Source: Gammaproteobacteria bacterium
GTDB lineage: Bacteria; Pseudomonadota; Gammaproteobacteria; UBA5335
DNA length: 16,290 bases
Reading direction: 5' to 3'
Assembly (NCBI GenBank): GCA_011620145.1
Contig: WOZT01000100.1
Location: 1 to 16,290, forward strand
A program made the position numbers and the translations under genes. Shown in pieces: positions 1 to 6,450 of this stretch (the stretch's first letter is position 1; every line of letters begins with the position of its first letter). The notes below the pieces were generated by a model. The model did not search any database. It was not told where the DNA came from and saw only the letters and a list, made by a program, of their open reading frames with translations.

Positions 1-527
1 GGCGCCGACTGCCAGTCGGCCGGCAGGGCATCCTGGGCCGCCAGGATCAGGTCACAGACCTCGCGCGCTGCGCCTTGTCCGCCGCCGGCCTGGGTGACCC
101 AATGCGCGGCGCGGCGCACTGCAGGATGGGCGTCGGCCACGGCGCAGGCGAGGCCCGCCAGTGCCATGGGCGGCAGATCAATCACATCATCCCCCACATA
201 GGCGCAGCTCTCAGATGGAAGCGTCAATTCGCCCAGCAGCTGGTGCAGGATCGGCAGCTTCTCGTCTTGACCCTGATAGACATGGGTTACGCCCAAGGCA
301 TCCATGCGGCGTGCCACCACCGGGGATTCGCGTCCGGATATGACGGCAACGGCGATGCCATGGCGTGCCAGCAGCTTGATTCCCAAGCCGTCGCGGGCAT
401 GGAACACCTTCATCTCCGGCCCTTCGGGGGAAAAGTACAGGCGGCCATCGGTGAGGACGCCATCCACGTCGAACACCACCAGCCGGATGCGGCGCGCCCG
501 CGCAAGCAGTTCCGCTGTCTGCGTCAT
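1..527 (-). CDS. kdsC: 3-deoxy-D-manno-octulosonate 8-phosphate phosphatase (partial, C-terminus cut)
   Basis: HAD-superfamily phosphatase that removes phosphate from Kdo-8-P to give Kdo for the lipopolysaccharide core, in the cytoplasm. 175 codons are visible and the reading frame runs off the left edge; the family is usually about 180-190 residues, so only a few residues are missing. Visible motifs are the nucleophile motif DVDGVLTDG (Asp20 and Asp22), ISGRES (Ser64) as HAD motif II, GDDVIDLP (residues 112-119) as the metal-binding motif, and the C-terminal GGGQGAARE typical of KdsC. The ATG overlaps the kdsD stop as ATGA, so the two are probably translationally coupled. In related bacteria lptC, lptA and lptB usually follow, which would lie beyond the edge. 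The assignment is secure. Confidence 0.95.
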   Translation of the reverse strand, partial: MTQTAELLARARRIRLVVFDVDGVLTDGRLYFSPEGPEMKVFHARDGLGIKLLARHGIAVAVISGRESPVVARRMDALGVTHVYQGQDEKLPILHQLLGELTLPSESCAYVGDDVIDLPPMALAGLACAVADAHPAVRRAAHWVTQAGGGQGAAREVCDLILAAQDALPADWQSA

Positions 528-1495
528 ACCACGCCAGCCCGCAGCAGATCGTGCATGTGCAGGGCGCCGATGACGCGATCTGTGTCATCCACCACCACCA
601 GCGCGGTGATCTTGTGCGCCTCCATGACATTCAGCGCCTCCACGGCCAGCGCGTCGGGGGCGAGCGTCGTGCCATGCCGGGTCATGACCGCTTCAATGGG
701 CGTTCGCTGCAGGTCAACGGCATCAGCCAGGGCGCGGCGCAGGTCGCCATCCGTGAAAATGCCCTGCAGGCGCATCTGGGCGTCCACCACCGTGGTCATG
801 CCCAAGCCCTGCCGCGTCATTTCCAGCAAGGCATCCCCCAGGAATGTGCCCAAGGCGACCTGCGGCACGCGGGGCGGCCGATGCATCAGGTCTTCCACCC
901 GCAACAGCAAGCGCTTGCCCAGCGTGCCGCCCGGATGGGAACGCGCGAAATCCGCTTCGGTGAAGCCCCGCGACTCCAGCAGGGAGATGGCCAGCGCATC
1001 TCCCATGGCGAGCGCTGCGGTGGTACTTGCAGTCGGCGCCAGGCCCAGCGGGCAGGCTTCCTGATCCACGGCGATATCCAGACACACGCTTGCGACGCGC
1101 GCCAGGCTGGAGTGGGGCTGGCCGGTCATGCAAATGAGCGGGATGTCCTGGCGCTTGAGGAGCGGGACGATGGCCAGAATCTCCTGGGTTTCGCCAGAAT
1201 TCGACAGCGCAATCACCACATCGGCCCGGGTCACCATCCCCAGGTCGCCATGGCTGGCCTCCGCCGGGTGGAGGAAAAACGCGGGCGTGCCGGTGCTGGC
1301 CAGCGTGGCAGCGATCTTGCGCGCGATATGGCCGGATTTGCCCATGCCCATGACAACCACCCGGCCCTGGCAGCCGAGCAGCAGTTCACAGGCCTGCAGG
1401 AAGTCCTCGCCGATCCGGTCGATGAGGGCTGCAACGGCCTCGGCCTCAATGCGAAGGACCGCTTTGGCCATGAGAAGAATGGCATCGGCACGCAT
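524..1495 (-). CDS. kdsD: D-arabinose 5-phosphate isomerase (SIS and two CBS domains)
   Basis: Converts ribulose 5-phosphate to arabinose 5-phosphate, the first committed precursor of Kdo. 323 residues with the chosen start, against 328 in E. coli. The N-terminal SIS domain shows MGMGKSGH (Lys53), SNSGETQE (Glu105), QEACPLGLAPT (Glu146) and SHPGG (His187), matching the E. coli catalytic residues Lys59, Glu111, Glu152 and His193 with a constant offset of 6. Two CBS domains follow at about 203-255 and 268-323, ending in the typical HMHDLLRAGVV. The frame stays open for 66 more codons upstream (to 1693), but that stretch is proline-rich, unlike the family, and lies over the DnaA-box region. I therefore start at the ATG at 1495, though no strong ribosome-binding site is visible. 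A second ATG at 1471 is an alternative. Confidence 0.93.
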   Translation of the reverse strand: MRADAILLMAKAVLRIEAEAVAALIDRIGEDFLQACELLLGCQGRVVVMGMGKSGHIARKIAATLASTGTPAFFLHPAEASHGDLGMVTRADVVIALSNSGETQEILAIVPLLKRQDIPLICMTGQPHSSLARVASVCLDIAVDQEACPLGLAPTASTTAALAMGDALAISLLESRGFTEADFARSHPGGTLGKRLLLRVEDLMHRPPRVPQVALGTFLGDALLEMTRQGLGMTTVVDAQMRLQGIFTDGDLRRALADAVDLQRTPIEAVMTRHGTTLAPDALAVEALNVMEAHKITALVVVDDTDRVIGALHMHDLLRAGVV

Positions 1496-1602
1496 GCGGA
1501 TCGTATGGAAATCCAAGGGTGGGGGAGGATGGTCGAGGGGCCAAGGATAGCCCACCTGCGGCGGAACACGGTAGTTGAGGATCATCAGCGGGGGCCGGCG
1601 GG

Positions 1603-1659
1603 TTGTCCACATTGCCTGTGGATAATCTTGTGGGCAAGGCGCGGGCAAGGTGTGGAAAG
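1603..1659. other. Cluster of DnaA-box-like 9-mers
   Basis: Four DnaA-box-like sequences occur in 57 bp. TTGTCCACA lies on the plus strand (1603-1611, one mismatch to TTATNCACA). On the minus strand are TTATCCACA (1617-1625, perfect), TTGCCCACA (1629-1637, two mismatches) and CTTTCCACA (1651-1659, two mismatches). The first two face each other 5 bp apart. Seen directly in the sequence; binding by DnaA is inferred. Confidence 0.6.
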
Positions 1660-1687
1660 CCGCAAGAAACAAGGGTTTCAGTTCCCT

Positions 1688-1702
1688 GGTCATAAAATGA
1701 CC
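1688..1702. promoter_or_regulatory. Perfect inverted repeat GGTCAT-AAA-ATGACC, possible operator
   Basis: Two perfect 6-bp arms flank a 3-bp AT centre, between the DnaA-box cluster and the AT-rich stretch and upstream of kdsD. The size and symmetry suit a dimeric regulator. I do not recognise the regulator, and the stem is too short with no U-run, so it is not a terminator. Confidence 0.4.
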
Positions 1703-1760
1703 GTTTTCTTAAAATCATTGTTTTTCAATAAGTTGTTTTTATTTATTGATTTTGTTGAAA
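1691..1760. other. AT-rich segment (possible DNA unwinding region) with IHF-like site
   Basis: Only 14 of these 70 bases are G or C, against about two thirds in the flanking genes. It contains runs of T and an IHF-like sequence on the minus strand at 1751-1739 (consensus WATCAANNNNTTR, one mismatch by eye). It lies between DnaA boxes on both sides. The whole gap between kdsD and hemW (1496-1856) holds this segment, the box cluster, the palindrome and a lone box; I see no convincing gene there. Confidence 0.55.
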
Positions 1761-1770
1761 GCTTTGTGAA
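1742..1770 (-). promoter_or_regulatory. Possible sigma-70 promoter for kdsD-kdsC
   Basis: On the minus strand TTCACA (1770-1765) is followed after 17 bases by AATAAA (1747-1742), nine of twelve consensus positions. A TTGACT at 1784-1779 has no good -10 partner. AT-rich DNA gives chance matches, so this is tentative. Transcription from here would run through the palindrome and DnaA boxes before reaching kdsD. Confidence 0.3.
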
Positions 1771-1804
1771 GCGAAAAAAGTCAACCCCTGGATTGGGTCC
1801 ATCC

Positions 1805-1813
1805 TGTGCATAA
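1805..1813 (-). other. Consensus DnaA box TTATGCACA
   Basis: A perfect match to TTATNCACA on the minus strand, on the far side of the AT-rich segment from the box cluster and just downstream of the hemW stop codon. Its role is inferred from the consensus only. Confidence 0.55.
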
Positions 1814-1856
1814 GCTGGGGAAAAACAGGGGGCGACGGGCGGTTTTTCGCCGCTGA

Positions 1857-3047
1857 TCAGGCGGATGGCAATGATTCATCACCCAGGAACGGCAACAGCA
1901 ATTCGTTGACCAGGGCCATCCCGCGTGGGGTGGGCACCAGGCTGCCGCCCTGCAACCGCAGCAAGCCATCGGCCAGGGCCGGCGCCAACTTGCTCAGCAG
2001 CGCGGCCGGATCCAGCCCGGTGCGCCGCGCATAGAGTTCCGGCCTGAATCCGTCGGTCAGCCGCAGGGCATTCATCAGGAACTCCAGCGGCCGCATCATG
2101 GGCGCTACAGCGGCGTGCTCGGCCAGTCGCTCCGGACCTTTGGCGGTGGCCAGATAGCGTTGAGGGTGAGCGTGTTTGCGCGTCCGCCAGATCTGCCCTG
2201 AGCCGGGATCGGTCAATTTGCCATGGGCCCCTGCCCCAAGCCCCAGATAATCCCCGAAGGTCCAGTAATTGAGATTGTGTCGACAGGCATGCCCAGGCCG
2301 GGCAAAGGCCGACACCTCGTATTGGCGGAAACCGGCTCGCGCCAGCCGGACCCGACAGCGCCGCTCCATGCGCCACAACGTTTCTCCCAGTGGCAGGGTG
2401 GGCGGCCGGATGGCGAAGGGTGTGTTGGGTTCCAGTGTGAGCTGATAGTGCGACAGGTGATTGGGATTCAGCGCCAGCGCCTGATCGACATCCTCCAGTG
2501 CCTCGGTTTCGGTTTGCCCGGGCAGTCCGTACATCAGGTCCAGATTGAGACCGGAAAAGCCCAGCTCGCGGGCCGCATGGACCGCACGCAGGGCCTCGCT
2601 GCCCCCATGAATGCGGCCCAGGGACTTGAGGTGGCGGTCATTGAAGCTTTGAATCCCCAGCGAGAGTCGATTGACACCGGCTTCGCGGTAGCCGGCGAAA
2701 CGGGCCTGCTCGAAGGTGCCGGGATTGGCCTCCAGCGTGATCTCCGCATCGGGCGCAAAAGGCAGGTGGGCGCGTAGGCTGTGGATGATCTGGCCGATGG
2801 CCGAGGCTGAAAACAGGCTTGGCGTGCCGCCACCGAAGAAGACGCTCTGCACCGGGCGTGGTGGGCCCAGCAAGGCCAGGTCTTGCCGCAGATCCGCTTC
2901 CAGAGCGGCCAGGTAGTCGGTTTCGGGGATGAGCGCCGGATTGCGCGCATGGGAATTGAAATCGCAGTAGGGGCATTTGCGCACACACCACGGCAGGTGC
3001 ACGTAAACGGCCAGGGGCGGCGGGGTGATCAGTCCTTGGGGGTGCAT
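1857..3047 (-). CDS. hemW: Radical SAM heme chaperone HemW
   Basis: HemW belongs to the coproporphyrinogen dehydrogenase-like radical SAM family; it binds heme and is thought to hand it to membrane respiratory enzymes. 396 residues, slightly longer than the usual 375-390. The cluster motif CVRKCPYCDF (Cys21, Cys25, Cys28) is the CxxxCxxC form of HemW; true HemN has a further Cys after it. FFGGGTPS (residues 70-77) is the SAM-binding glycine motif, and HNLNYW followed by GLGAGAHG is typical of the family. The ATG at 3047 lies 7 bases after the rdgB stop and has only a weak ribosome-binding site, which suggests coupling to rdgB. Older annotations often call such proteins oxygen-independent coproporphyrinogen III oxidase. 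Confidence 0.93.
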   Translation of the reverse strand: MHPQGLITPPPLAVYVHLPWCVRKCPYCDFNSHARNPALIPETDYLAALEADLRQDLALLGPPRPVQSVFFGGGTPSLFSASAIGQIIHSLRAHLPFAPDAEITLEANPGTFEQARFAGYREAGVNRLSLGIQSFNDRHLKSLGRIHGGSEALRAVHAARELGFSGLNLDLMYGLPGQTETEALEDVDQALALNPNHLSHYQLTLEPNTPFAIRPPTLPLGETLWRMERRCRVRLARAGFRQYEVSAFARPGHACRHNLNYWTFGDYLGLGAGAHGKLTDPGSGQIWRTRKHAHPQRYLATAKGPERLAEHAAVAPMMRPLEFLMNALRLTDGFRPELYARRTGLDPAALLSKLAPALADGLLRLQGGSLVPTPRGMALVNELLLPFLGDESLPSA

Positions 3048-3054
3048 CGGGCGC

Positions 3055-3657
3055 TCAGTGGTCGGTGCCGGTCCACTGACTCCGCAGTGCGTTCAGTGCT
3101 TGGGCGCGGTGGCTGAGGCGGTTTTTTTCCATAGCGTCCAGTTCGGCCGCGCTGCAACCCCGCTCCGGAACCCAGAAGACGGGATCGTAGCCGAAGCCTG
3201 CCGTACCCCGCGGCGCTTCCAGGATGCGACCATCCCATCGCCCTTGACCGATCAGCGGCGCGGGGTCCTCGGCATGGCGCAGATAGACGAGGACGCAATG
3301 GAAGTGCGCGCGGCGTTCGGCTTCCGGCGTATCGGCCAGCGCGGCGAGCAGGCGGGCGATATTGTCGGCATCACTGGCCTCGGCACCGGCATAGCGGGCC
3401 GAATGCACGCCGGGCGCGCCATCCAGGGCATCCACCACCAGCCCGGAATCATCGGCGAGCGCCGGCAGGCCGGTCTGGGCGCTGGCGGCCCGGGCCTTGG
3501 CCAGGGCGTTCTCCACAAACGTCAGGCCATCCTCCACGGCGGGCACGACCCCGCGCTCGCTCTGGCGGATCAGCGTCCAACCCAGGGGCGCGAGCAAGCC
3601 CTGAAATTCCCGCAGCTTGCCCGCATTGCCAGTGGCCAGGATTACTTCGCGCGGCAC
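3055..3657 (-). CDS. rdgB: dITP/XTP pyrophosphatase (RdgB/HAM1 family)
   Basis: Hydrolyses dITP, ITP and XTP to monophosphates so that deaminated purines are not put into DNA or RNA. 200 residues, the family norm. Motifs in order are ATGNAGK (8-14), [12 protein letters not shown] (45-56), ADDSGL (68-73, with the metal-binding Asp pair), [21 protein letters not shown] and SHRAQAL, all close to E. coli RdgB. The start is supported by GGAGG seven bases upstream of the ATG. The gene begins 16 bases inside the end of rph and ends 7 bases before hemW, so the three form one operon. Confidence 0.96.
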   Translation of the reverse strand: MPREVILATGNAGKLREFQGLLAPLGWTLIRQSERGVVPAVEDGLTFVENALAKARAASAQTGLPALADDSGLVVDALDGAPGVHSARYAGAEASDADNIARLLAALADTPEAERRAHFHCVLVYLRHAEDPAPLIGQGRWDGRILEAPRGTAGFGYDPVFWVPERGCSAAELDAMEKNRLSHRAQALNALRSQWTGTDH

Positions 3658-4379
3658 GCTGGATCCTCCGCCAGGGCCTGACGCTGGGCTTCCAGCAGTT
3701 GCGCAATCCCGCCGCGCGCCAGGTCCAGCATGCCGGCCAGTTCTTCAGGACGGAAGGCATGGCCCTCCGCCGTGCCCTGCAGCTCGATGTATCCGCCAGC
3801 CTCGTTCATCACCACGTTCATGTCGGTTTCGGCTTCGGCGTCTTCGGCGTAGTCCAGGTCCAGCACCGGCGTGCCGCGGTAGATGCCGACGGAGACCGCG
3901 GCGACCTGCCCATGCAGCGGAAAGCGCGCCAGCGCCCGGCGCCGCTCCAACTGGCGCATGGCGTCGTGCAGGGCGACATAGGCGCCGGTGATGGCCGCAG
4001 TACGGGTGCCGCCATCGGCCTGGATCACGTCGCAGTCGAGGATGATCGTGCGCTCGCCCAGGGCCTCGGTGTTGACGATCGCCCGCAGGGCGCGGCCGAT
4101 CAGGCGCTGGATTTCCTGGGTGCGTCCGGTCTGTTTTCCGCGCGCGGCTTCACGATCCGAGCGGCTGGTGGTGGCCCGGGGGAGCATGCCGTATTCGGCG
4201 GTGACCCAGCCGCGCCCCTTACCGCGCAGGAAGCCGGGAACCGATTCCTGCACGCTGGCGGTGCAGATCACCCGCGTATCCCCGAATCCGACCAGCACCG
4301 AACCTTCGGCATGGCGGGTGAACTGGCGCTGCAGCAGGATGGGTCGCAACTGGTCGGGGTTTCGGCCGCTGGGGCGCAT
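3642..4379 (-). CDS. rph: Ribonuclease PH
   Basis: Phosphate-dependent 3'-to-5' exoribonuclease that trims tRNA 3' ends, acting as a hexamer in the cytoplasm. 245 residues, a few longer than the usual 238, with the excess in the C-terminal tail. It begins [13 protein letters not shown], the standard family start. [20 protein letters not shown] carries Arg86 for phosphate binding, [13 protein letters not shown] has the Gly124-Thr-Arg126 loop, and MNVVMN follows. The ATG at 4379 has AAGGA at 4391-4387, seven bases upstream; the open frame beyond it is unlike the family. First gene of rph-rdgB-hemW, divergent from yicC. Confidence 0.97.
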   Translation of the reverse strand: MRPSGRNPDQLRPILLQRQFTRHAEGSVLVGFGDTRVICTASVQESVPGFLRGKGRGWVTAEYGMLPRATTSRSDREAARGKQTGRTQEIQRLIGRALRAIVNTEALGERTIILDCDVIQADGGTRTAAITGAYVALHDAMRQLERRRALARFPLHGQVAAVSVGIYRGTPVLDLDYAEDAEAETDMNVVMNEAGGYIELQGTAEGHAFRPEELAGMLDLARGGIAQLLEAQRQALAEDPACRAK

Positions 4380-4420
4380 TCGGGTATCCTTGTCGGTTTG
4401 AATGGGCGGGGCAGCCGGTG

Positions 4421-4448
4421 TTGGCCGCCCTCTGCGCGACAGTATACC
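4421..4448 (+). promoter_or_regulatory. Possible sigma-70 promoter for yicC-gmk
   Basis: TTGGCC (4421-4426), a 16-base spacer, then TATACC (4443-4448); each hexamer matches four of six consensus positions. It lies about 50 bases before yicC and its -10 overlaps the -10 read on the other strand for rph. Confidence 0.4.
4441..4446 (-). promoter_or_regulatory. Possible -10 element of the rph-rdgB-hemW promoter
   Basis: TATACT on the minus strand matches five of six -10 positions and would give a leader of about 55 bases to the rph ATG. No good -35 is visible at the right distance. The GTATAC palindrome at 4442-4447 means the same bases serve as a -10 in both directions. Confidence 0.4.
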
Positions 4449-4500
4449 GCTCCGGCCTTTCCCGCCCTGCCAGGAACGGACCGGCGGCATGGAGAAACAG

Positions 4501-5361
4501 ATGATTGCCAGCATGACGGGTTTTGCCCGCGCGGAACGCGCCTTGCCGGAAGGCCGGCTGACCTGGGAGCTGCGGACCGTCAACCACCGCTACCTGGAAA
4601 TGACGCCGCGCCTGCCGGAGGAATGGCGTGCGCTGGAGCCGGCGGTGCGCGAGGTGCTTGCGGCGGGCATCCGGCGGGGCAAGCTGGAGGCCCAGCTGCG
4701 TTTTACGCGCGATCCGGGGCAGGGCCAGAACCTGACCCTCAACAGCACATTGATGGATGGCCTGGCGCGACTCTGTGCCCAGATGTCGAATGAATTTCCC
4801 GCCCCGGTAAGTGTGATTGAAATTCTGCGCTGGCCCGGCGTGGTTCAGGAATCCCCGCTGGATCTGGAAGCCTTGGGGCAGGAGGCGCTGGCGCTGTTGA
4901 AGGAAACCTTGGCGGCGCTGACGCTGGCGCGGCGCCGTGAAGGCGAGCGTCTGGCGGCGGGCTTGCGGGAGCGGGCGGCGGGCATTGCCCACTGGGTGGC
5001 CCAGGTGCGGGCGCGACTGCCGGAGGTGCGCGGGGCGGCGCGCGAAAAGTTGCTGGCACGCCTGGCCGAGTTGGGGGTGGAAACCGAGCCGGGACGGCTG
5101 GAACAGGAGCTGTTGTTCCTGGCCCAGCGCATGGATGTGGCCGAGGAACTGGATCGGCTCGACAGCCACCTGGTCGAATGGGCGGCGACCCTGGCGCGCG
5201 CCGAGCCCATCGGGCGGCGGCTGGATTTCCTGTTGCAGGAGTTCAATCGCGAGGCCAACACCCTGGGCTCCAAGTCCCAGGATACCGAGATTACCCGGGC
5301 CGCCATCGAGATCAAGGTGCTGATCGAGCAGATGCGCGAGCAGATCCAGAACGTGGAGTGA
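4501..5361 (+). CDS. yicC: YicC family endoribonuclease
   Basis: YicC/YloC proteins are endoribonucleases acting on RNA in the cytoplasm; E. coli YicC has been linked to decay of a small RNA. 286 residues, against 287 in E. coli. It begins [10 protein letters not shown] and shows the conserved [54 protein letters not shown] and a C-terminal [14 protein letters not shown]. The start at 4501 is preferred for its family match and a GGAG six bases upstream; an in-frame ATG at 4489 would add four residues. The stop overlaps the gmk ribosome-binding region, so the two are likely co-transcribed, an arrangement common in proteobacteria. Confidence 0.95.
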   Translation: MIASMTGFARAERALPEGRLTWELRTVNHRYLEMTPRLPEEWRALEPAVREVLAAGIRRGKLEAQLRFTRDPGQGQNLTLNSTLMDGLARLCAQMSNEFPAPVSVIEILRWPGVVQESPLDLEALGQEALALLKETLAALTLARRREGERLAAGLRERAAGIAHWVAQVRARLPEVRGAAREKLLARLAELGVETEPGRLEQELLFLAQRMDVAEELDRLDSHLVEWAATLARAEPIGRRLDFLLQEFNREANTLGSKSQDTEITRAAIEIKVLIEQMREQIQNVE

Positions 5362-5366
5362 AGGTC

Positions 5367-5981
5367 ATGGGCGGCGGCAGTCTTTTCGTCATTGCGGCGC
5401 CCTCCGGGGCGGGCAAGACCAGTCTGGTTCAGGCGCTGATGGCCGAGGTGCCGGGGCTGGCGTTTTCCGTCTCCCACACCACCCGCGCGCCGCGAGCGGG
5501 GGAAGTGGATGGCCGGGACTATCATTTCGTCGACCCCGCGACGTTCCAGCGCATGATCGCCGAAGGCGCGTTTCTCGAACATGCGGAGGTGTTCGGGCAT
5601 TGCTACGGCACCAGCCGCGGGGCGGTTGCCGAACGGCTGGCGGCCGGGGAGGATCTCATCCTGGAAATCGATTGGCAGGGCGCGCAGCAAGTGCGCCGGG
5701 TCATCCCGGCGTGTGTGAGCGTCTTCATCCTGCCCCCTTCGCGCGAGGAATTGGCGCGCCGATTGTGCGGTCGGGCCACGGATGCGTCCGAGGTCATCGC
5801 GCACCGCCTTGCCCAGGCGGTGGAAGAAATGCGCCATTACGCTGAATTTGATCATCTGGTGGTCAACGATGTCTTCGATCAGGCACTGGCCGAACTGAAG
5901 GCCGTCGTGCGCGCTTCCCGCTGCCGCACCCCCGTTCAGGCGGCGCGTCGTGGCGCCTTGTTGGCCGAGCTGCTGGCCTGA
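5367..5981 (+). CDS. gmk: Guanylate kinase
   Basis: Phosphorylates GMP to GDP with ATP, an essential step in GTP and (p)ppGpp supply. 204 residues, the family norm. The P-loop APSGAGKTS covers residues 11-19 (Lys17). SVSHTTRAPRAGEVDGRDYHFV (in two parts, SVSHTTRAPRAGE and DGRDYHFV) forms the GMP-binding region, EIDWQGA lies at 100-106, and VVND near 165-168. The ATG at 5367 sits just after GGAGTGAAGG, which overlaps the yicC stop; longer open frame upstream is inside yicC and is not used. The 137 bases to rpoZ hold a short GC hairpin (6035-6053, no T-run) and no clear promoter. Confidence 0.97.
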   Translation: MGGGSLFVIAAPSGAGKTSLVQALMAEVPGLAFSVSHTTRAPRAGEVDGRDYHFVDPATFQRMIAEGAFLEHAEVFGHCYGTSRGAVAERLAAGEDLILEIDWQGAQQVRRVIPACVSVFILPPSREELARRLCGRATDASEVIAHRLAQAVEEMRHYAEFDHLVVNDVFDQALAELKAVVRASRCRTPVQAARRGALLAELLA

Positions 5982-6118
5982 TTTTCGCGCTTGGCATACA
6001 CTGGAATCCAAATCCATCCGGCTTTGATGAAAGGCCGCCCGAAGGGGTGGCGGGGATGGGACGTCTTTATGTGGTCTGCGATGGCATCCGCTCTGGGGCG
6101 GTTGCGGAGGTATGAATC

Positions 6119-6427
6119 ATGGCTCGAGTGACGGTCGAGGACTGTTTGTCCAATGTGGACAATCGATTTCAGTTGGTCTTGGTGGCGGCCAAGCGGGCGC
6201 GCCAGTTGGTGCGTGGCGTGGAGCCGTTTCTGGACTGGGACAACGACAAGCCAACGGTGCTGGCCCTGCGTGAAATCGCCAATGGCAATGTGACGCGGGA
6301 GATCCTGAAAGAGAAGGAGATCCCCCTGGTGCGCCATTTCCCTCAACTGGGCGCCATCGACGATCTGGAACCGGGCGAACTGATCCCTGAGCCGGCGACT
6401 GAAGTCCCGGCGCCGGGTGACGTGTAA
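6119..6427 (+). CDS. rpoZ: RNA polymerase omega subunit
   Basis: Small subunit that helps fold and assemble the beta-prime subunit of RNA polymerase and forms part of a (p)ppGpp-binding site in proteobacteria. 102 residues; E. coli omega has 91. It opens [20 protein letters not shown], followed by [22 protein letters not shown] and a C-terminal tail rich in Glu, Asp and Pro that varies between species. The start has GGAGG eight bases upstream. spoT begins 23 bases after the stop, the common gmk-rpoZ-spoT order. Confidence 0.96.
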   Translation: MARVTVEDCLSNVDNRFQLVLVAAKRARQLVRGVEPFLDWDNDKPTVLALREIANGNVTREILKEKEIPLVRHFPQLGAIDDLEPGELIPEPATEVPAPGDV

Positions 6428-6450
6428 AGGGGGCCCAGGACCCCAAGCCC

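Noticed and set aside
1496..1693. In-frame 66-codon N-terminal extension of kdsD
   Set aside because: The stretch is proline-rich, unlike any KdsD N-terminus I know, and covers the DnaA-box cluster; the shorter protein has the family length.
1814..1856. Possible terminator after hemW on the minus strand
   Set aside because: Only a four-base-pair GCGG/CCGC stem with an A-rich loop, not followed directly by a T-run; too weak to call.
6035..6053. GC hairpin between gmk and rpoZ as a terminator
   Set aside because: Five-base-pair stem with a nine-base loop and no following T-run; not a convincing intrinsic terminator.
6027..6131. Small open frame of 34 codons between gmk and rpoZ
   Set aside because: No ribosome-binding site, overlaps the rpoZ start, and resembles no protein I know.
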